Positions 34,018 to 44,983 of a stretch of DNA of 64,000 nt are shown piece by piece. The stretch is from positions 1-64,000 of the forward strand of contig CACGAV010000001.1 in assembly GCA_902571095.1 (NCBI GenBank), written 5' to 3'. Made by a program: the position numbers and the translations under genes. The DNA is from an uncultured Pelagibacteraceae bacterium. GTDB lineage: Bacteria > Pseudomonadota > Alphaproteobacteria > Pelagibacterales > Pelagibacteraceae. The stretch's first letter is position 1, and every line of letters begins with the position of its first letter. The notes beneath the pieces were generated by a model. The model did no database searches. It had not been told where the DNA came from and saw only the letters and a list, made by a program, of their open reading frames with translations.

Positions 34018-35316
34018 ATGAAGATATGCATGATAGGAACTGGATATGTGGGTTTAGTTAGTGGAACTTGCTTCTCGGAACTTGGGAATAAAGTTTATTG
34101 TGTCGATAATAATAAAAATAAAATAAATAAATTAAAAAAATCTATTTCACCAATTTATGAACCTGGTCTGGATGATTTAATAAGAAATAATTTCAGAGCA
34201 AAAAGATTAAATTTTACAAACGATTTAGAAAAAGCAGTAAAAGATTCACAAATAATTTTTATATGTGTTGGTACACCAGCGAAAAAAGGCTCAAATTTAG
34301 TTGATCTTTCCCAAGTTTTTAATGTTGCAAAATCGATCTCTAAATATATAAAAAGCTACAAAATTATTGTTACTAAATCAACTGTGCCTGTTACAACGGG
34401 CGATCAAATAGAAAAAATAATAAGTAAAAAGGTGAAAAAATCTTTATTTGACGTCGTATCTAATCCTGAATTTTTAAGAGAAGGTGAAGCTATAAGAGAT
34501 TTTAAATATCCAGATAGAATTGTTATTGGATCAAATAATAAAAAAATTTTTAAAAAAATGGAACTTTTATATGAACCGCTAATCAAAAAAGGAGCTAAGT
34601 ATTTTTGTACTTCAAGGAAAGGTGCTGAATTAATTAAATATGCGTCTAATGCATTTTTAGCTACTAAAATTACATTTATAAACGAAATTGCTAATTTATG
34701 CGAGTTAACAGGTATAAATGTAGAAGATATTTCAGTTGGAATGGGAACAGATGCAAGAATTGGAAGTAGATTTTTGAGAGCCGGACCAGCTTACGGAGGT
34801 TCTTGCTTTCCAAAAGATACTAAGGGTCTAGTTTCAATAGCAGATAAATTTAAATCCAATCTTTCGATTGTGAAATCAGTTATAAAATCAAATCAGAATA
34901 GAAAAATATTATTAACAAGAAGGGTTTTAAAAATTATGAATAATAAAATTAAAAATAAAAAAATTGCCGTTTTAGGCGTAACCTTTAAAGCCAACACAGA
35001 TGATATGCGAGAATCTTCAAGCCTTGTTTTGATACCTTATTTATTGAAAAGGGGTGCAAAAATAAATTATCATGATCCATCAGGTCCAAAAAAGGAGTTT
35101 GAAAAAAAGAAAAATCTGAGTTTTGCAAGTTCAATAACCAAAGCTTGTGTTGGAGCAGATTTAATTATCATTAATACAGAATGGGATGAGTTTAAATCTA
35201 TCGACTTTAAAAAAATAGTTAAAAAAAATAATTTTAAAATTTATGATATGAGGAATCTATACAACCCCAATGAATTAAAAAAAAGAAATATAAAATATTA
35301 CTCTGTTGGAAGATAA
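34018..35316 (+). CDS. ugd: UDP-glucose 6-dehydrogenase
   Basis: MIGTGYVGLVSGTCFSELG; STVPVTTGD; GPAYGGSCFPKDTKGL. Confidence 0.96.
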   Translation: MKICMIGTGYVGLVSGTCFSELGNKVYCVDNNKNKINKLKKSISPIYEPGLDDLIRNNFRAKRLNFTNDLEKAVKDSQIIFICVGTPAKKGSNLVDLSQVFNVAKSISKYIKSYKIIVTKSTVPVTTGDQIEKIISKKVKKSLFDVVSNPEFLREGEAIRDFKYPDRIVIGSNNKKIFKKMELLYEPLIKKGAKYFCTSRKGAELIKYASNAFLATKITFINEIANLCELTGINVEDISVGMGTDARIGSRFLRAGPAYGGSCFPKDTKGLVSIADKFKSNLSIVKSVIKSNQNRKILLTRRVLKIMNNKIKNKKIAVLGVTFKANTDDMRESSSLVLIPYLLKRGAKINYHDPSGPKKEFEKKKNLSFASSITKACVGADLIIINTEWDEFKSIDFKKIVKKNNFKIYDMRNLYNPNELKKRNIKYYSVGR

Positions 35317-35319
35317 AAA

Positions 35320-35775
35320 TTATAATTCAAATATTCCCTCAACCTCAACCGATGCACCTAATGGTAGAGAATTTACACTGACAGCTGCGCGTGTGTGTTT
35401 ACCCTTGTCACCGAATACCTTTGAAATTATATCAGATGCACCATTAATAACTTTGGGTTGATCTGTAAAATCATCTGTTGAGTTTACATATCCAGTTATT
35501 TTAACACAACTTTTAATTTTATCTAAGCTACCACATATTTTTTTAAGTTGCGCTATAAGGTTTAGAGCACAAAACTTTGCAGATACATATCCTTGTTCTA
35601 AATTTAATTCATTTCCAAGTTTGCCTTTAATTAATTTTCCTTCAGTGTCTACCGAGAGCTGTCCAGAAATAAAAATTAAATTTCCAACAATCTTAGACGC
35701 CACATAAACCCCAACAGGATTTGGTGCTTTAGGCAAGTTAATATTAAATATTTGCAAGTTTTTTTCAGCACTCAT
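35320..35775 (-). CDS. RidA/YjgF/YER057c/UK114-family protein
   Basis: NPVGVYVASKIVGNLIFISGQLSVD; KHTRAAVSVNSLPLGASVEVEGIFEL. Confidence 0.88.
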   Translation of the reverse strand: MSAEKNLQIFNINLPKAPNPVGVYVASKIVGNLIFISGQLSVDTEGKLIKGKLGNELNLEQGYVSAKFCALNLIAQLKKICGSLDKIKSCVKITGYVNSTDDFTDQPKVINGASDIISKVFGDKGKHTRAAVSVNSLPLGASVEVEGIFEL

Positions 35776-38333
35776 TTTTTTTTCTTTTTTTTATTTTTAT
35801 CATATTCTTTTCTCTTTTCAATTAAGATTAAAGCTTCTTCCATTGTAATTTCAGTTGGATCTTTATCTTCAGGTATTGTAGCGTTAAGAGATTTATATTT
35901 AATATAAGGACCATATTGTCCTTTCATTATTCTTACAGGTTTTTTATCTTCCGGGTGTTCACCTAAATTTTTGATTTCTGATGAAGACATCCTTCCAGGT
36001 TTAGCTTCAGAAATTAAAGTTATTGCTCGGTTAAGGCCAATTGTAAACAAATCATCTACACTTTCAATTCTTGCAGATTTATTTGAACATTTTAGATAAG
36101 GACCAAACCTTCCAATATTAATTGTTATGTCTTCATTTAATTCAGGATGTTTACCAATTATTTTTGGTAAAGAACATAAATATTTTGCTTTATCTAAGTC
36201 TACATTTTCAATCGGTAAACCTTTTGGTATAGAAACATTTTTTAAATTTTCATTTTCTTTTTTCTTTTTTGATTTCCTTTTTTTATTTGCCTCTGTATCG
36301 ATAGTTTCAATTTCGAATTGCAAATAAGGTCCAAATCTGCCATTTTTAAGAAAAATATCTTTACCAAAATCATTTTTCCCAATCAATTTAGGTTCAGCTA
36401 AATTAATTTGCTGTGATGCTTTAGACTTTGATAATGGTCTGGTAAATTTGCATTCAGGATAATTCGAACAACCAATAAAAGCTCCGCCTCTAAAACTATT
36501 CTTAAGACTTAACTGACCTGTGTTACAAACCTTGCATTTTCTATCAATATCATCATTATCATCTCTTTCAAAAACAAGATCCCCCAAACTTTCATTTAAC
36601 ATGTCCAAAACTTCTCTGGTTCTTTTTTCTTTAACTTGACCTACATTTGAATAAAAATCTTTCCAAAAACCATCTAAAACTTTAACCCAATCAATTTTAC
36701 CACTAGTAATTTCATCAAGTTGATTTTCTAAATCTGCTGTAAAATTGTAATCAACATATTTAGTAAATAATTTTTCAAGAAATGCTGATAGTAATTTACC
36801 ACGATCAGTTGGGTGAAATCTTTTATTTAATAATTCAGTGTAATTTCTAGTTGATAAAACCGATATAATACTGGCATATGTTGACGGACGCCCGATTCCT
36901 AATTCTTCCATTTTTTTAACAAGGCTAGCTTCAGAATATCTGGGTGGTGGATCAGTAAAATGCTGATCATCAATAAGTTCTTTTATAGAAACTTTATCTC
37001 CAACTTTTACTTCAGGTAAAATATTTTTAAGATCCTCATCTTTTTCCTCAAATTTATAAACTTTTAAATATCCTTCAAATTTTATAGTAGAGCCATTTGC
37101 TTTAAAGTTAATCTTTTTATCTTCAGACTCAATAGTTATACTTTTCCTGTCAAACTCCGCAGGATTCATTTGAGATGATATTGCTCTATTCCAAATTAAT
37201 TCATAAAGCTTTGATTGATCTGTGCTTAAATATTTTTTCATATCTACAGGTTTCCTATTAACATCCGTCGGTCTAATTGCTTCATGTGCTTCTTGTGCAT
37301 TTTTTGCTTTTTTACCAGAGTAATTATTTGGACTTTCAGGTAGATATTCTTTTCCATGTTCTTTGTTTATAAAATTTCTAAAATCAGAAACAGCTTCTTT
37401 TGAAATTTGAATTCCATCTGTTCTCATATAAGTGATTAAACCAACAGTATCACCCTCAATATCTATTCCTTGATAAAGTCTTTGAGCAATCTGCATTGTT
37501 CTTGATGCTCCAAAACCATACTTCCCTGATGCAGTTTGTTGCAATGTTGACGTAGTAAATGGTGCAAGCGGGTTTCTTCGAAAAACTTTCGAAGAGACAT
37601 CAATAATCTTATATGACTGTTTTTTAATTTCATTTAAAGCTTGATCTGAGTCTGTTTTTTTTTTAAAAGAAAATTTTTCTACTTTTTTTTCGGAAAATAC
37701 TGATAGTTTAGATTTAATTAATTTATCATCATATTGAAAGTTGCTAGCAATAGTCCAGAATTCCTCTGGTTTAAAAAGTTCAATTTCATGCTCCCTTTCA
37801 GTTATTAATCTTAGAGCAACAGATTGCACTCGACCTGCAGATTTTGATCCTGGTAGTTTTGTCCATAAAATTGGAGATATATTAAATCCAACAAGGTAAT
37901 CTAATGCTCTTCTTGCCATGTACGCATCAACTAACAAGGATTCTATTTCTCTTGGATTATTAATTCCATTCGTTACAGCCTTTTTAGTAATTTCATTAAA
38001 GACAACTCTTTCAACTTTTTTACCTTTCAAAAGCTTTTTACTTTCAAGAATTTCACGAACATGCCAGGCGATCGCTTCTCCTTCTCTATCAGGATCGGTT
38101 GCTAATATTATTTTTTCTGATTCAGCTGCTGCATCAGTTATTTCTTTTACATATTTTTTAGAAAACGCATCAAGCTCCCACTCCATTTTAAAATTATTTG
38201 AAGGATCAACCGAACCGTTTTTTGAAGGAAGATCTCTGACATGACCATAGCTAGCCAAAACTTTGTAATCTTTACCTAAATATTTATTAATGGTTTTAGC
38301 TTTAGCTGGGCTTTCTACTATGACAAGATTCAT
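35772..38333 (-). CDS. topA: DNA topoisomerase I
   Basis: 853 aa; Toprim MNLVIVESPAKAKTINKYLG; GLITYMRTDG; C-terminal zinc finger and GRFGPY repeats. Confidence 0.98.
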   Translation of the reverse strand: MNLVIVESPAKAKTINKYLGKDYKVLASYGHVRDLPSKNGSVDPSNNFKMEWELDAFSKKYVKEITDAAAESEKIILATDPDREGEAIAWHVREILESKKLLKGKKVERVVFNEITKKAVTNGINNPREIESLLVDAYMARRALDYLVGFNISPILWTKLPGSKSAGRVQSVALRLITEREHEIELFKPEEFWTIASNFQYDDKLIKSKLSVFSEKKVEKFSFKKKTDSDQALNEIKKQSYKIIDVSSKVFRRNPLAPFTTSTLQQTASGKYGFGASRTMQIAQRLYQGIDIEGDTVGLITYMRTDGIQISKEAVSDFRNFINKEHGKEYLPESPNNYSGKKAKNAQEAHEAIRPTDVNRKPVDMKKYLSTDQSKLYELIWNRAISSQMNPAEFDRKSITIESEDKKINFKANGSTIKFEGYLKVYKFEEKDEDLKNILPEVKVGDKVSIKELIDDQHFTDPPPRYSEASLVKKMEELGIGRPSTYASIISVLSTRNYTELLNKRFHPTDRGKLLSAFLEKLFTKYVDYNFTADLENQLDEITSGKIDWVKVLDGFWKDFYSNVGQVKEKRTREVLDMLNESLGDLVFERDDNDDIDRKCKVCNTGQLSLKNSFRGGAFIGCSNYPECKFTRPLSKSKASQQINLAEPKLIGKNDFGKDIFLKNGRFGPYLQFEIETIDTEANKKRKSKKKKENENLKNVSIPKGLPIENVDLDKAKYLCSLPKIIGKHPELNEDITINIGRFGPYLKCSNKSARIESVDDLFTIGLNRAITLISEAKPGRMSSSEIKNLGEHPEDKKPVRIMKGQYGPYIKYKSLNATIPEDKDPTEITMEEALILIEKRKEYDKNKKKKKK

Positions 38334-38397
38334 TGTATTTTATCTTACTGTCAAAAATAAACCTTTTTGTCAAATCGATGTGCTATAAGTGTTGATT

Positions 38398-38979
38398 TTA
38401 AAGTTTAATTTTATCTTCAGTTTTTTTTTTTAATCTTACTAGATTCTGTCTGTGAGTGTATAAAATTAATGTAAATGTAATAAACAAGTATGAGGTTAAT
38501 TCGAAATTATTTTCAAAGAAAGATATCAAAAAAATGAATAATGATGCAACTATTGATGATAAAGAAGAATATTTTGTTATTAAAGCAATTAATAACCAAG
38601 CTAAACAAAAAAATAATCCGAGTTTAAGTGATAAAGCAAAAACTATTCCAAGAAGAGTTGCAACACCTTTCCCTCCTTTAAATTTTATCCAAACAGGAAA
38701 TATATGTCCTAGAAAAGTCAGGAGTCCAGAAAAATAAATTAAAGATGGAAAATAATGATTAGTAATGATAATTGGTAACACGCCTTTTAAAATATCTAAT
38801 AATAAAGTAATCGAAGCAATAAATTTACTTCCAGTTCTTAGTACATTAGTTGCCCCGATATTTTTTGAACCGATTTTTCTTATATCTTTTTTTAAAAATA
38901 AATTAGCTAATATCAGTCCAAAAGGTATAGATCCTGATATATACGAAAGAAAAAAAACAAAAAATATTTCAAATGTCAC
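38398..38979 (-). CDS. plsY: Glycerol-3-phosphate acyltransferase PlsY
   Basis: SYISGSIPFGLILA; GSKNIGATNVLRTG; KFKGGKGVAT. Confidence 0.95.
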   Translation of the reverse strand: MTFEIFFVFFLSYISGSIPFGLILANLFLKKDIRKIGSKNIGATNVLRTGSKFIASITLLLDILKGVLPIIITNHYFPSLIYFSGLLTFLGHIFPVWIKFKGGKGVATLLGIVFALSLKLGLFFCLAWLLIALITKYSSLSSIVASLFIFLISFFENNFELTSYLFITFTLILYTHRQNLVRLKKKTEDKIKL

Positions 38980-38981
38980 TG

Positions 38982-40268
38982 TTAATTAAAAACACTTTCC
39001 CCTTTTAGATAAGTCATTAATACTTTTCCTTGAAGCTTCCTATTTTCTATTGCTGCATTTTTAGATTTAGATTTTAACTTTGAAACGTCTACTTTCCATG
39101 GTTGATCAAGATCAAAGATACATATGTCTGCATCAGATCCTTTTTTTAAAGTACCTTTATTTATTTTTAAAATTTTTGCTGGATTATATGTAATGGTTTC
39201 TATTATTTTATTTAATGTTAACGAGTCATTATGATAAAGTTCGAGAGCTAGTGATAGAAGCGTCTCAACCCCAATTGAACCCTCCGCAGCTTGTGCAAAC
39301 GGAAGTCTTTTGCTTTCCTCATCCTCAGGCTTGTGGTCAGATACGATTACATCTATTAATCCATCTTTAATTCCTTGAATTAAAGACTTTCTATCTTCTT
39401 CTTTTCTGAGAGGAGGAGATACTTTCATAAACGTTTTAAAATCTCCTATATCATTTTCATTAAGAGAGAGATTATTAATGGAAACTCCGACTGAAAATTT
39501 TAAGCCGTTTTTTTTATACATTTTAATTACATCTAATGATTTAGCTGATGAAAGTTGAGAGATATGGTATCTACATGGATATTCTTCTAATAGAGATAAA
39601 TCTCTTTCAATTATAATTTTTTCTGCAATGTGAGGTATACCTTGTAAACCAAGTCTAGTAGACACTTCACCCTCATTTATGCATCTACCTTTTGATAGCT
39701 CTTGATCTTCAGCATGTTGCATCACTAACACGTCAAGATCTGAAGCATAATTCATAATCCTAGACATTATTTCAGAATTTTGGACAGTTCTCGTTGCGTC
39801 TGTAAATCCGATAATTCCTTTTTTTGATAATAATCCAAACTCAGTCATAAGTTTTCCTTCCATGTTCCTAGTCAAAGTTGCTGATGGAAAAATATTTATG
39901 CCCGCTTTATCTCTTCCTCTTCTTAGTATAAAATCTACCATTGATACATTATCTATCACTGGGCTCGTATTTGGCATCGAAACAACGGATGTAACGCCAC
40001 CTGAAAGAGCTGCACTACTTAAACTTCTAAAATTTTCTTTATATTCATAACCAGGCTCTCCAATGAAAACTTTCATATCAATAATTCCTGGTATTAAAAC
40101 TTTTCCCTTTAAATCTATTTTTTCTGCTTTATCAGGGATATTTCCTTTTTTTACGCTTTTACCTACGGCTTTGATTTTTCCATTAACATCTACTACTACT
40201 CCACCAATCTCATCAAGATTTTGTGATGGATCTATTATTCTTGCATTTATAAAATATTTTTCTTTCAT
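38982..40268 (-). CDS. pyrC: Dihydroorotase-like protein (PyrC/PyrX type; canonical HxH absent)
   Basis: Amidohydrolase fold; PGIIDMKVFIGEPGYEYKENFRS instead of DxHxH...; adjacent to pyrB. Confidence 0.88.
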   Translation of the reverse strand: MKEKYFINARIIDPSQNLDEIGGVVVDVNGKIKAVGKSVKKGNIPDKAEKIDLKGKVLIPGIIDMKVFIGEPGYEYKENFRSLSSAALSGGVTSVVSMPNTSPVIDNVSMVDFILRRGRDKAGINIFPSATLTRNMEGKLMTEFGLLSKKGIIGFTDATRTVQNSEIMSRIMNYASDLDVLVMQHAEDQELSKGRCINEGEVSTRLGLQGIPHIAEKIIIERDLSLLEEYPCRYHISQLSSAKSLDVIKMYKKNGLKFSVGVSINNLSLNENDIGDFKTFMKVSPPLRKEEDRKSLIQGIKDGLIDVIVSDHKPEDEESKRLPFAQAAEGSIGVETLLSLALELYHNDSLTLNKIIETITYNPAKILKINKGTLKKGSDADICIFDLDQPWKVDVSKLKSKSKNAAIENRKLQGKVLMTYLKGESVFN

Positions 40269-41212
40269 TATTTACAATATATTTTCAAGCATGCCATTCT
40301 AATAGCTACTCCAAGTTCCACCTGTTCTTTAACCAGACTTACATTGATATCATCAGCAAGTTTTGTATCAATTTCGACGCCTCTATTCATTGGTCCGGGA
40401 TGCATTATTAAAGCATCTTTTTTAGCAAGCTTAAGTTTATCAGGTGTTAAACCAAAATATTCATAGTACTCTCTCTTTGAAGGTAAAAAAGATCCTTTCA
40501 TCCTCTCATTCTGCAACCTAAGCATCATTACTATATCGCAAGATTTCAAACCTTCCTTCATATTTGTAAAACCTGTTACTCCGAGTTTATTAATTGTAGA
40601 AGGCAATAATGTTTTTGGAGCAATAACATTTACTTCTGCACCAAGCATATTTAATAAATAAATATTTGATCTAGCTACTCTAGAATGAAGTATATCTCCA
40701 CAAATAGCAATTTTTAAACCTTCAATTTTTCCTTTTCTATTTATTATCGTTAATGCATCAAGTAGTGCCTGAGTTGGGTGTTCTCTTAAGCCATCGCCAG
40801 CATTTATTACAGTACAATTAACCTTTTGCGATAAAAGATTTGGAGCACCTGAGTCTTGATGCCTAACTACTATAATATCAGGATGCATCGCATTAAGTGA
40901 CATTGCTGTATCAAGTATAGTTTCGCCCTTTTTTAAAGATGAATTCCCAACATTCATTGTCATAACATCAGCACCCAATCTTTTACCGGCCAGTTCAAAG
41001 GAACTTTGTGTTCGGGTAGAAGGTTCGAAAAAAAGGTTAATTTGAGTTTTTCCTCTTAGTAAATCTAGTTTTTTAGATGCGCTTCTATTTAATTTTATAA
41101 AGTTTTTTGCCTCATCTAAAATAAGGCTTGCTTCCTGAATAGATAGATTTTGGATTCCTAATAGATGTTTTTGGATTTTTTTAACAGCTGAAAATTTTTT
41201 TATAACCGCCAT
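40268..41212 (-). CDS. pyrB: Aspartate carbamoyltransferase catalytic subunit
   Basis: [52 protein letters not shown]-type motif. Confidence 0.97.
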   Translation of the reverse strand: MAVIKKFSAVKKIQKHLLGIQNLSIQEASLILDEAKNFIKLNRSASKKLDLLRGKTQINLFFEPSTRTQSSFELAGKRLGADVMTMNVGNSSLKKGETILDTAMSLNAMHPDIIVVRHQDSGAPNLLSQKVNCTVINAGDGLREHPTQALLDALTIINRKGKIEGLKIAICGDILHSRVARSNIYLLNMLGAEVNVIAPKTLLPSTINKLGVTGFTNMKEGLKSCDIVMMLRLQNERMKGSFLPSKREYYEYFGLTPDKLKLAKKDALIMHPGPMNRGVEIDTKLADDINVSLVKEQVELGVAIRMACLKIYCK

Positions 41213-41256
41213 TAAAATTAACTCTATAGGCCTTTTGCACTATCATAGCAAGTTAT

Positions 41257-41712
41257 TTATCTTCTAATGTAATCAATAGCCCCTTGTAATATAAAAGAAG
41301 CTGCATTTTGGTCTAATTTCTCAACTTTTTTTGATACATTTATGTCTAAATTGCTTGATAAATTAAAGGCACCCTCAGTTGATAATCTCTCATCCCACAT
41401 ACAGACAGGTATTGAAATATTATTTGATATATATTTAGCAAAATCGATTGCTGATTGTGAAGAAGGACCTGAAGAACCATCCATATTAATTGGATTGCCA
41501 ATAACGACTCCCTTTATATTATTTTCAATAATTATCTCTTTTATTACGCTTATAAAATTAGAGCTATTTTTTTTATTAATAGTTTTCAGGGGTGTCGAAA
41601 CAAGTTTGTCTTCATCCGATATAGCTAAACCAATACGGCTTTTACCTGGGTCAATGCCTAATAACCTGGATTTTTTTCCTATTGAATTCTTAAAATCTTC
41701 AATATCTATCAT
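41257..41712 (-). CDS. ruvX: Putative pre-16S rRNA nuclease / YqgF-type Holliday junction resolvase homolog
   Basis: RLLGIDPGKSRIGLAISD; VVIGNPINMDGSSGPSS; WDERLST. Confidence 0.93.
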   Translation of the reverse strand: MIDIEDFKNSIGKKSRLLGIDPGKSRIGLAISDEDKLVSTPLKTINKKNSSNFISVIKEIIIENNIKGVVIGNPINMDGSSGPSSQSAIDFAKYISNNISIPVCMWDERLSTEGAFNLSSNLDINVSKKVEKLDQNAASFILQGAIDYIRR

Positions 41713-41765
41713 GAATATGTTATATTTTACTTCACTTACAAATCAAACTAAAACATAGTTTATAA

Positions 41766-42053
41766 ATGTCTATTAATAAAAACCAGGTAAAAAAAGTTGC
41801 AAAACTATCCAGGATCTCTCTCGAGGATAGTAAGTTAGACTCCTTGTCTAAAGATTTAGACTCAATATTAAATTTTGTAGAGGAGTTAAATAAAGTAGAT
41901 ACTAAAGAAATAGAACCACTAAGTTCAATAGTTGATAAAAAACTTGAGCCTAGAACTGATAAAATTAATGATGGTAAAATAAAGAAAGAAATTTTAAAAA
42001 ATTCTCCCAATAAAAATGAAGATTTTTTTATTGTTCCGAAAGTGGTCGAATAA
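41766..42053 (+). CDS. gatC: Aspartyl/glutamyl-tRNA amidotransferase subunit C
   Basis: QVKKVAKLSRISLEDSKLD; upstream of gatA/gatB. Confidence 0.95.
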   Translation: MSINKNQVKKVAKLSRISLEDSKLDSLSKDLDSILNFVEELNKVDTKEIEPLSSIVDKKLEPRTDKINDGKIKKEILKNSPNKNEDFFIVPKVVE

Positions 42054-42055
42054 TT

Positions 42056-43513
42056 ATGTCTGATTTAAACAAAAGCTCATTATCAGAAATTATAAATTTA
42101 ATTAAATCGAAAAAAATCTCTTCTCTAGAGGTAACAAATCATTTTATTAATAATATTAAAAAAAGTAAAAAATTAAATAGCTTTATTACAACTTGTTTTG
42201 ACCAATCTATCAAAAATGCAAAAGAATTTGACTCTAAAAAGAATTTTAGTGGTTTACTTCCAGGAATACCATTAGGAATTAAAGATCTATTTTGTACAAA
42301 AAATATAAAAACTACTGCGGGAAGCAAAATACTTGAAAATTTTATTCCCACATATGAATCTACTGTTACTCAAAATTTATGGTCTGAAGGAGCTATTTTG
42401 CTAGGTAAACTTAATTGTGACGAATTTGCCATGGGTTCATCAAATGAAACAAGTTATTTTGGAAATACCATCAATCCAATTGGAAAAGATTTAGTTCCAG
42501 GAGGATCTTCAGGAGGATCAGCAAGTGCTTTAGCAGCGAACCTTACACCGGCAACAGTAGGAACAGACACAGGAGGTTCAATTAGACAACCCGCTTCCTT
42601 CACTGGGACTGTAGGGTTAAAACCTACTTATGGATTATGTTCTAGATGGGGAATAGTTGCTTTTGCTTCTTCTTTAGATCAGGCAGGACCAATGACAAAA
42701 AACGTTCAAGATTGTGCATTACTCTTAGAAGCGATGTCAGGTTATGATCAAAAAGACTCAACATCTATAAACAAAAAAAAAGAAAGTTATTCAAAAAATT
42801 TAAACAAAAATATAAAAGGATTAAAAATTGGGATACCAAAAGAATATCGAATAGAGAATATGCCAAATGAAATAGATGATCTTTGGAAAAAAGGAATAGA
42901 TATTTTAAAAAAATCTGGAGTCAAAATTGTCGATGTCTCTCTACCACATACAAAATACGCTTTACCAACCTATTATATAGTTGCACCTGCCGAGGCATCT
43001 TCTAATTTAGCACGTTATGATGGTGTGAAGTATGGTTATAGATCCAAAAAGGGTAACAATCTTATAGAAATGTATGAAAATACCCGAGGAGAAGGTTTTG
43101 GAGACGAGGTAAAAAGGAGAGTTCTTATAGGAACTTATGTTTTATCATCAGGATATTACGATGCTTACTATCTTAAAGCCCAAAAAGTCAGAAAATTAAT
43201 TAAAAATGATTTCGACCATTGTTTTAAAAATGTTGATGCCATTTTAACACCATCAACCCCAAGCTCTGCTTTTAAAATCGCAGAAAAAACAAATGATCCG
43301 ATATCTATGTATTTAAACGATATATTTACAGTTCCAGTTAATTTGGCTGGAATACCAGCAATTTCAATACCAGCCGGACAGGATAAAAAAGGATATCCAC
43401 TAGGGCTTCAATTAATATCTAACACATTAGATGAACAAAAAATTTTAAACATAGCTTTTGCAATGGAAAAAAATATTTCATTTAAACAATCTTTAGATAG
43501 ATGGTGGGAATAA
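42056..43513 (+). CDS. gatA: Aspartyl/glutamyl-tRNA amidotransferase subunit A
   Basis: Amidase signature GGSSGGSASALAANLTPATVGTDTGGSIRQPASFTGTVGLKPTYG. Confidence 0.98.
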   Translation: MSDLNKSSLSEIINLIKSKKISSLEVTNHFINNIKKSKKLNSFITTCFDQSIKNAKEFDSKKNFSGLLPGIPLGIKDLFCTKNIKTTAGSKILENFIPTYESTVTQNLWSEGAILLGKLNCDEFAMGSSNETSYFGNTINPIGKDLVPGGSSGGSASALAANLTPATVGTDTGGSIRQPASFTGTVGLKPTYGLCSRWGIVAFASSLDQAGPMTKNVQDCALLLEAMSGYDQKDSTSINKKKESYSKNLNKNIKGLKIGIPKEYRIENMPNEIDDLWKKGIDILKKSGVKIVDVSLPHTKYALPTYYIVAPAEASSNLARYDGVKYGYRSKKGNNLIEMYENTRGEGFGDEVKRRVLIGTYVLSSGYYDAYYLKAQKVRKLIKNDFDHCFKNVDAILTPSTPSSAFKIAEKTNDPISMYLNDIFTVPVNLAGIPAISIPAGQDKKGYPLGLQLISNTLDEQKILNIAFAMEKNISFKQSLDRWWE

Positions 43514-43516
43514 TTT

Positions 43517-44983
43517 ATGGAAAAGGATAAATTTGATTATTACATAAAAACTGAGAAAAGTAGCTGGGAAGTAGTTATAGGATTAGAGGTTCATGCCCAA
43601 GTTATTTCAAATTCAAAGTTATTTTCTGGATCATCTACAAAGTTTGGATCAGAACCAAATTCACAAGTCAGTTTAGTTGACTCAGCATTCCCTGGAATGC
43701 TTCCTGTTATAAATCAATTTTGTATTGAACAAGCTGTTAAAACAGGCCTAGGTTTGAATGCTAAAATTAATTTGTTCTCAGTATTCGATAGAAAAAATTA
43801 TTTTTATGCCGATCTGCCTGCTGGATACCAGATATCTCAGTATAAAAATCCAATCGTTGGAGAAGGGGAGGTAACTCTTGATATGCCTTATGGAAGCAAA
43901 AAAATTGGCATCGAGAGACTACACTTAGAGCAAGATGCAGGAAAAAGTATTCATGATTTAAGTCCAGACCACACTTTTGTTGATTTAAACAGATCAGGTG
44001 TAGCTTTAATGGAAATTGTTAGCAAACCTGATTTGAGATCACCTAGCGAAGTAAATTCATATGTAAAAAAACTTAGAACAATAATGCGCTATCTTGGTAC
44101 ATGTGATGGCAACATGCAAGAAGGCTCCTTGAGAGCTGATGTAAATGTTTCTGTAAGAAAAAAAGGTGAAAAAAAATTTGGAACAAGATGTGAAATTAAA
44201 AATGTAAACTCAATTAAATTTATGGAAATGGCAATTGACTCTGAAGCAAAACGACAAATTGAACTTCTTGAGTCTGGCAAATCAATAGAACAAGAAACTA
44301 GACTTTTTGATACAAAAAATAATGAAACCAGATCAATGAGATCAAAAGAAGAGGCACATGACTATAGGTATTTTCCTGATCCAGACTTACTACCGCTAGA
44401 AATTAAACAAAGTTTTATTGATAGTATTAAAAAGAAATTGCCTGAATTACCTGACGAAAAGAAGGACAGGTTTATAAAAAAATTTAAACTTACACCCTAC
44501 GAGGCAAATGTTTTAGTGTCTGAAGTTGATATTTCAAAATATTTTGAAGATGTAATAAAAAACTCAGATATAAAACTTGCTAAAAATTGGATAATTGTTG
44601 AATTATTTGCAGTTTTAAATAAAAAAAATTTAAATATATCTAAGTCTCCTGTATCCCCAAAGAATCTTGCGTCATTAATTAATACTATTAGTTCAGGTGA
44701 AATTTCAGGAAAAATAGCGAAAAAGGTTTTCGAAATAATGGTTGAGACTGGAGATGAACCCAAAAAAATTATAAAAGAAAAAGGATTAAAACAACAAAGT
44801 GATCCAAAAGAACTAGAAAAAATCATTGTTAAAGTATTAGAGAAGAATTTAGATAAAGTTTCAGAATACAAATCAGGAAAAGTAAAGCTATTTGGATTTT
44901 TTGTTGGAGAAGTAATGAAAGCTACATCTGGAAAAGGTAATCCAAAATTAGTTAATGATATTTTAAAAGAAAAGCTAAAATAA
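43517..44983 (+). CDS. gatB: Aspartyl/glutamyl-tRNA amidotransferase subunit B
   Basis: [45 protein letters not shown]. Confidence 0.98.
   Translation: MEKDKFDYYIKTEKSSWEVVIGLEVHAQVISNSKLFSGSSTKFGSEPNSQVSLVDSAFPGMLPVINQFCIEQAVKTGLGLNAKINLFSVFDRKNYFYADLPAGYQISQYKNPIVGEGEVTLDMPYGSKKIGIERLHLEQDAGKSIHDLSPDHTFVDLNRSGVALMEIVSKPDLRSPSEVNSYVKKLRTIMRYLGTCDGNMQEGSLRADVNVSVRKKGEKKFGTRCEIKNVNSIKFMEMAIDSEAKRQIELLESGKSIEQETRLFDTKNNETRSMRSKEEAHDYRYFPDPDLLPLEIKQSFIDSIKKKLPELPDEKKDRFIKKFKLTPYEANVLVSEVDISKYFEDVIKNSDIKLAKNWIIVELFAVLNKKNLNISKSPVSPKNLASLINTISSGEISGKIAKKVFEIMVETGDEPKKIIKEKGLKQQSDPKELEKIIVKVLEKNLDKVSEYKSGKVKLFGFFVGEVMKATSGKGNPKLVNDILKEKLK

Noticed and set aside
35778-36400. Repeated GRFGPY-like segments near the topA C-terminus
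   Set aside because: Known TopA C-terminal repeat domains, not a new repeat.
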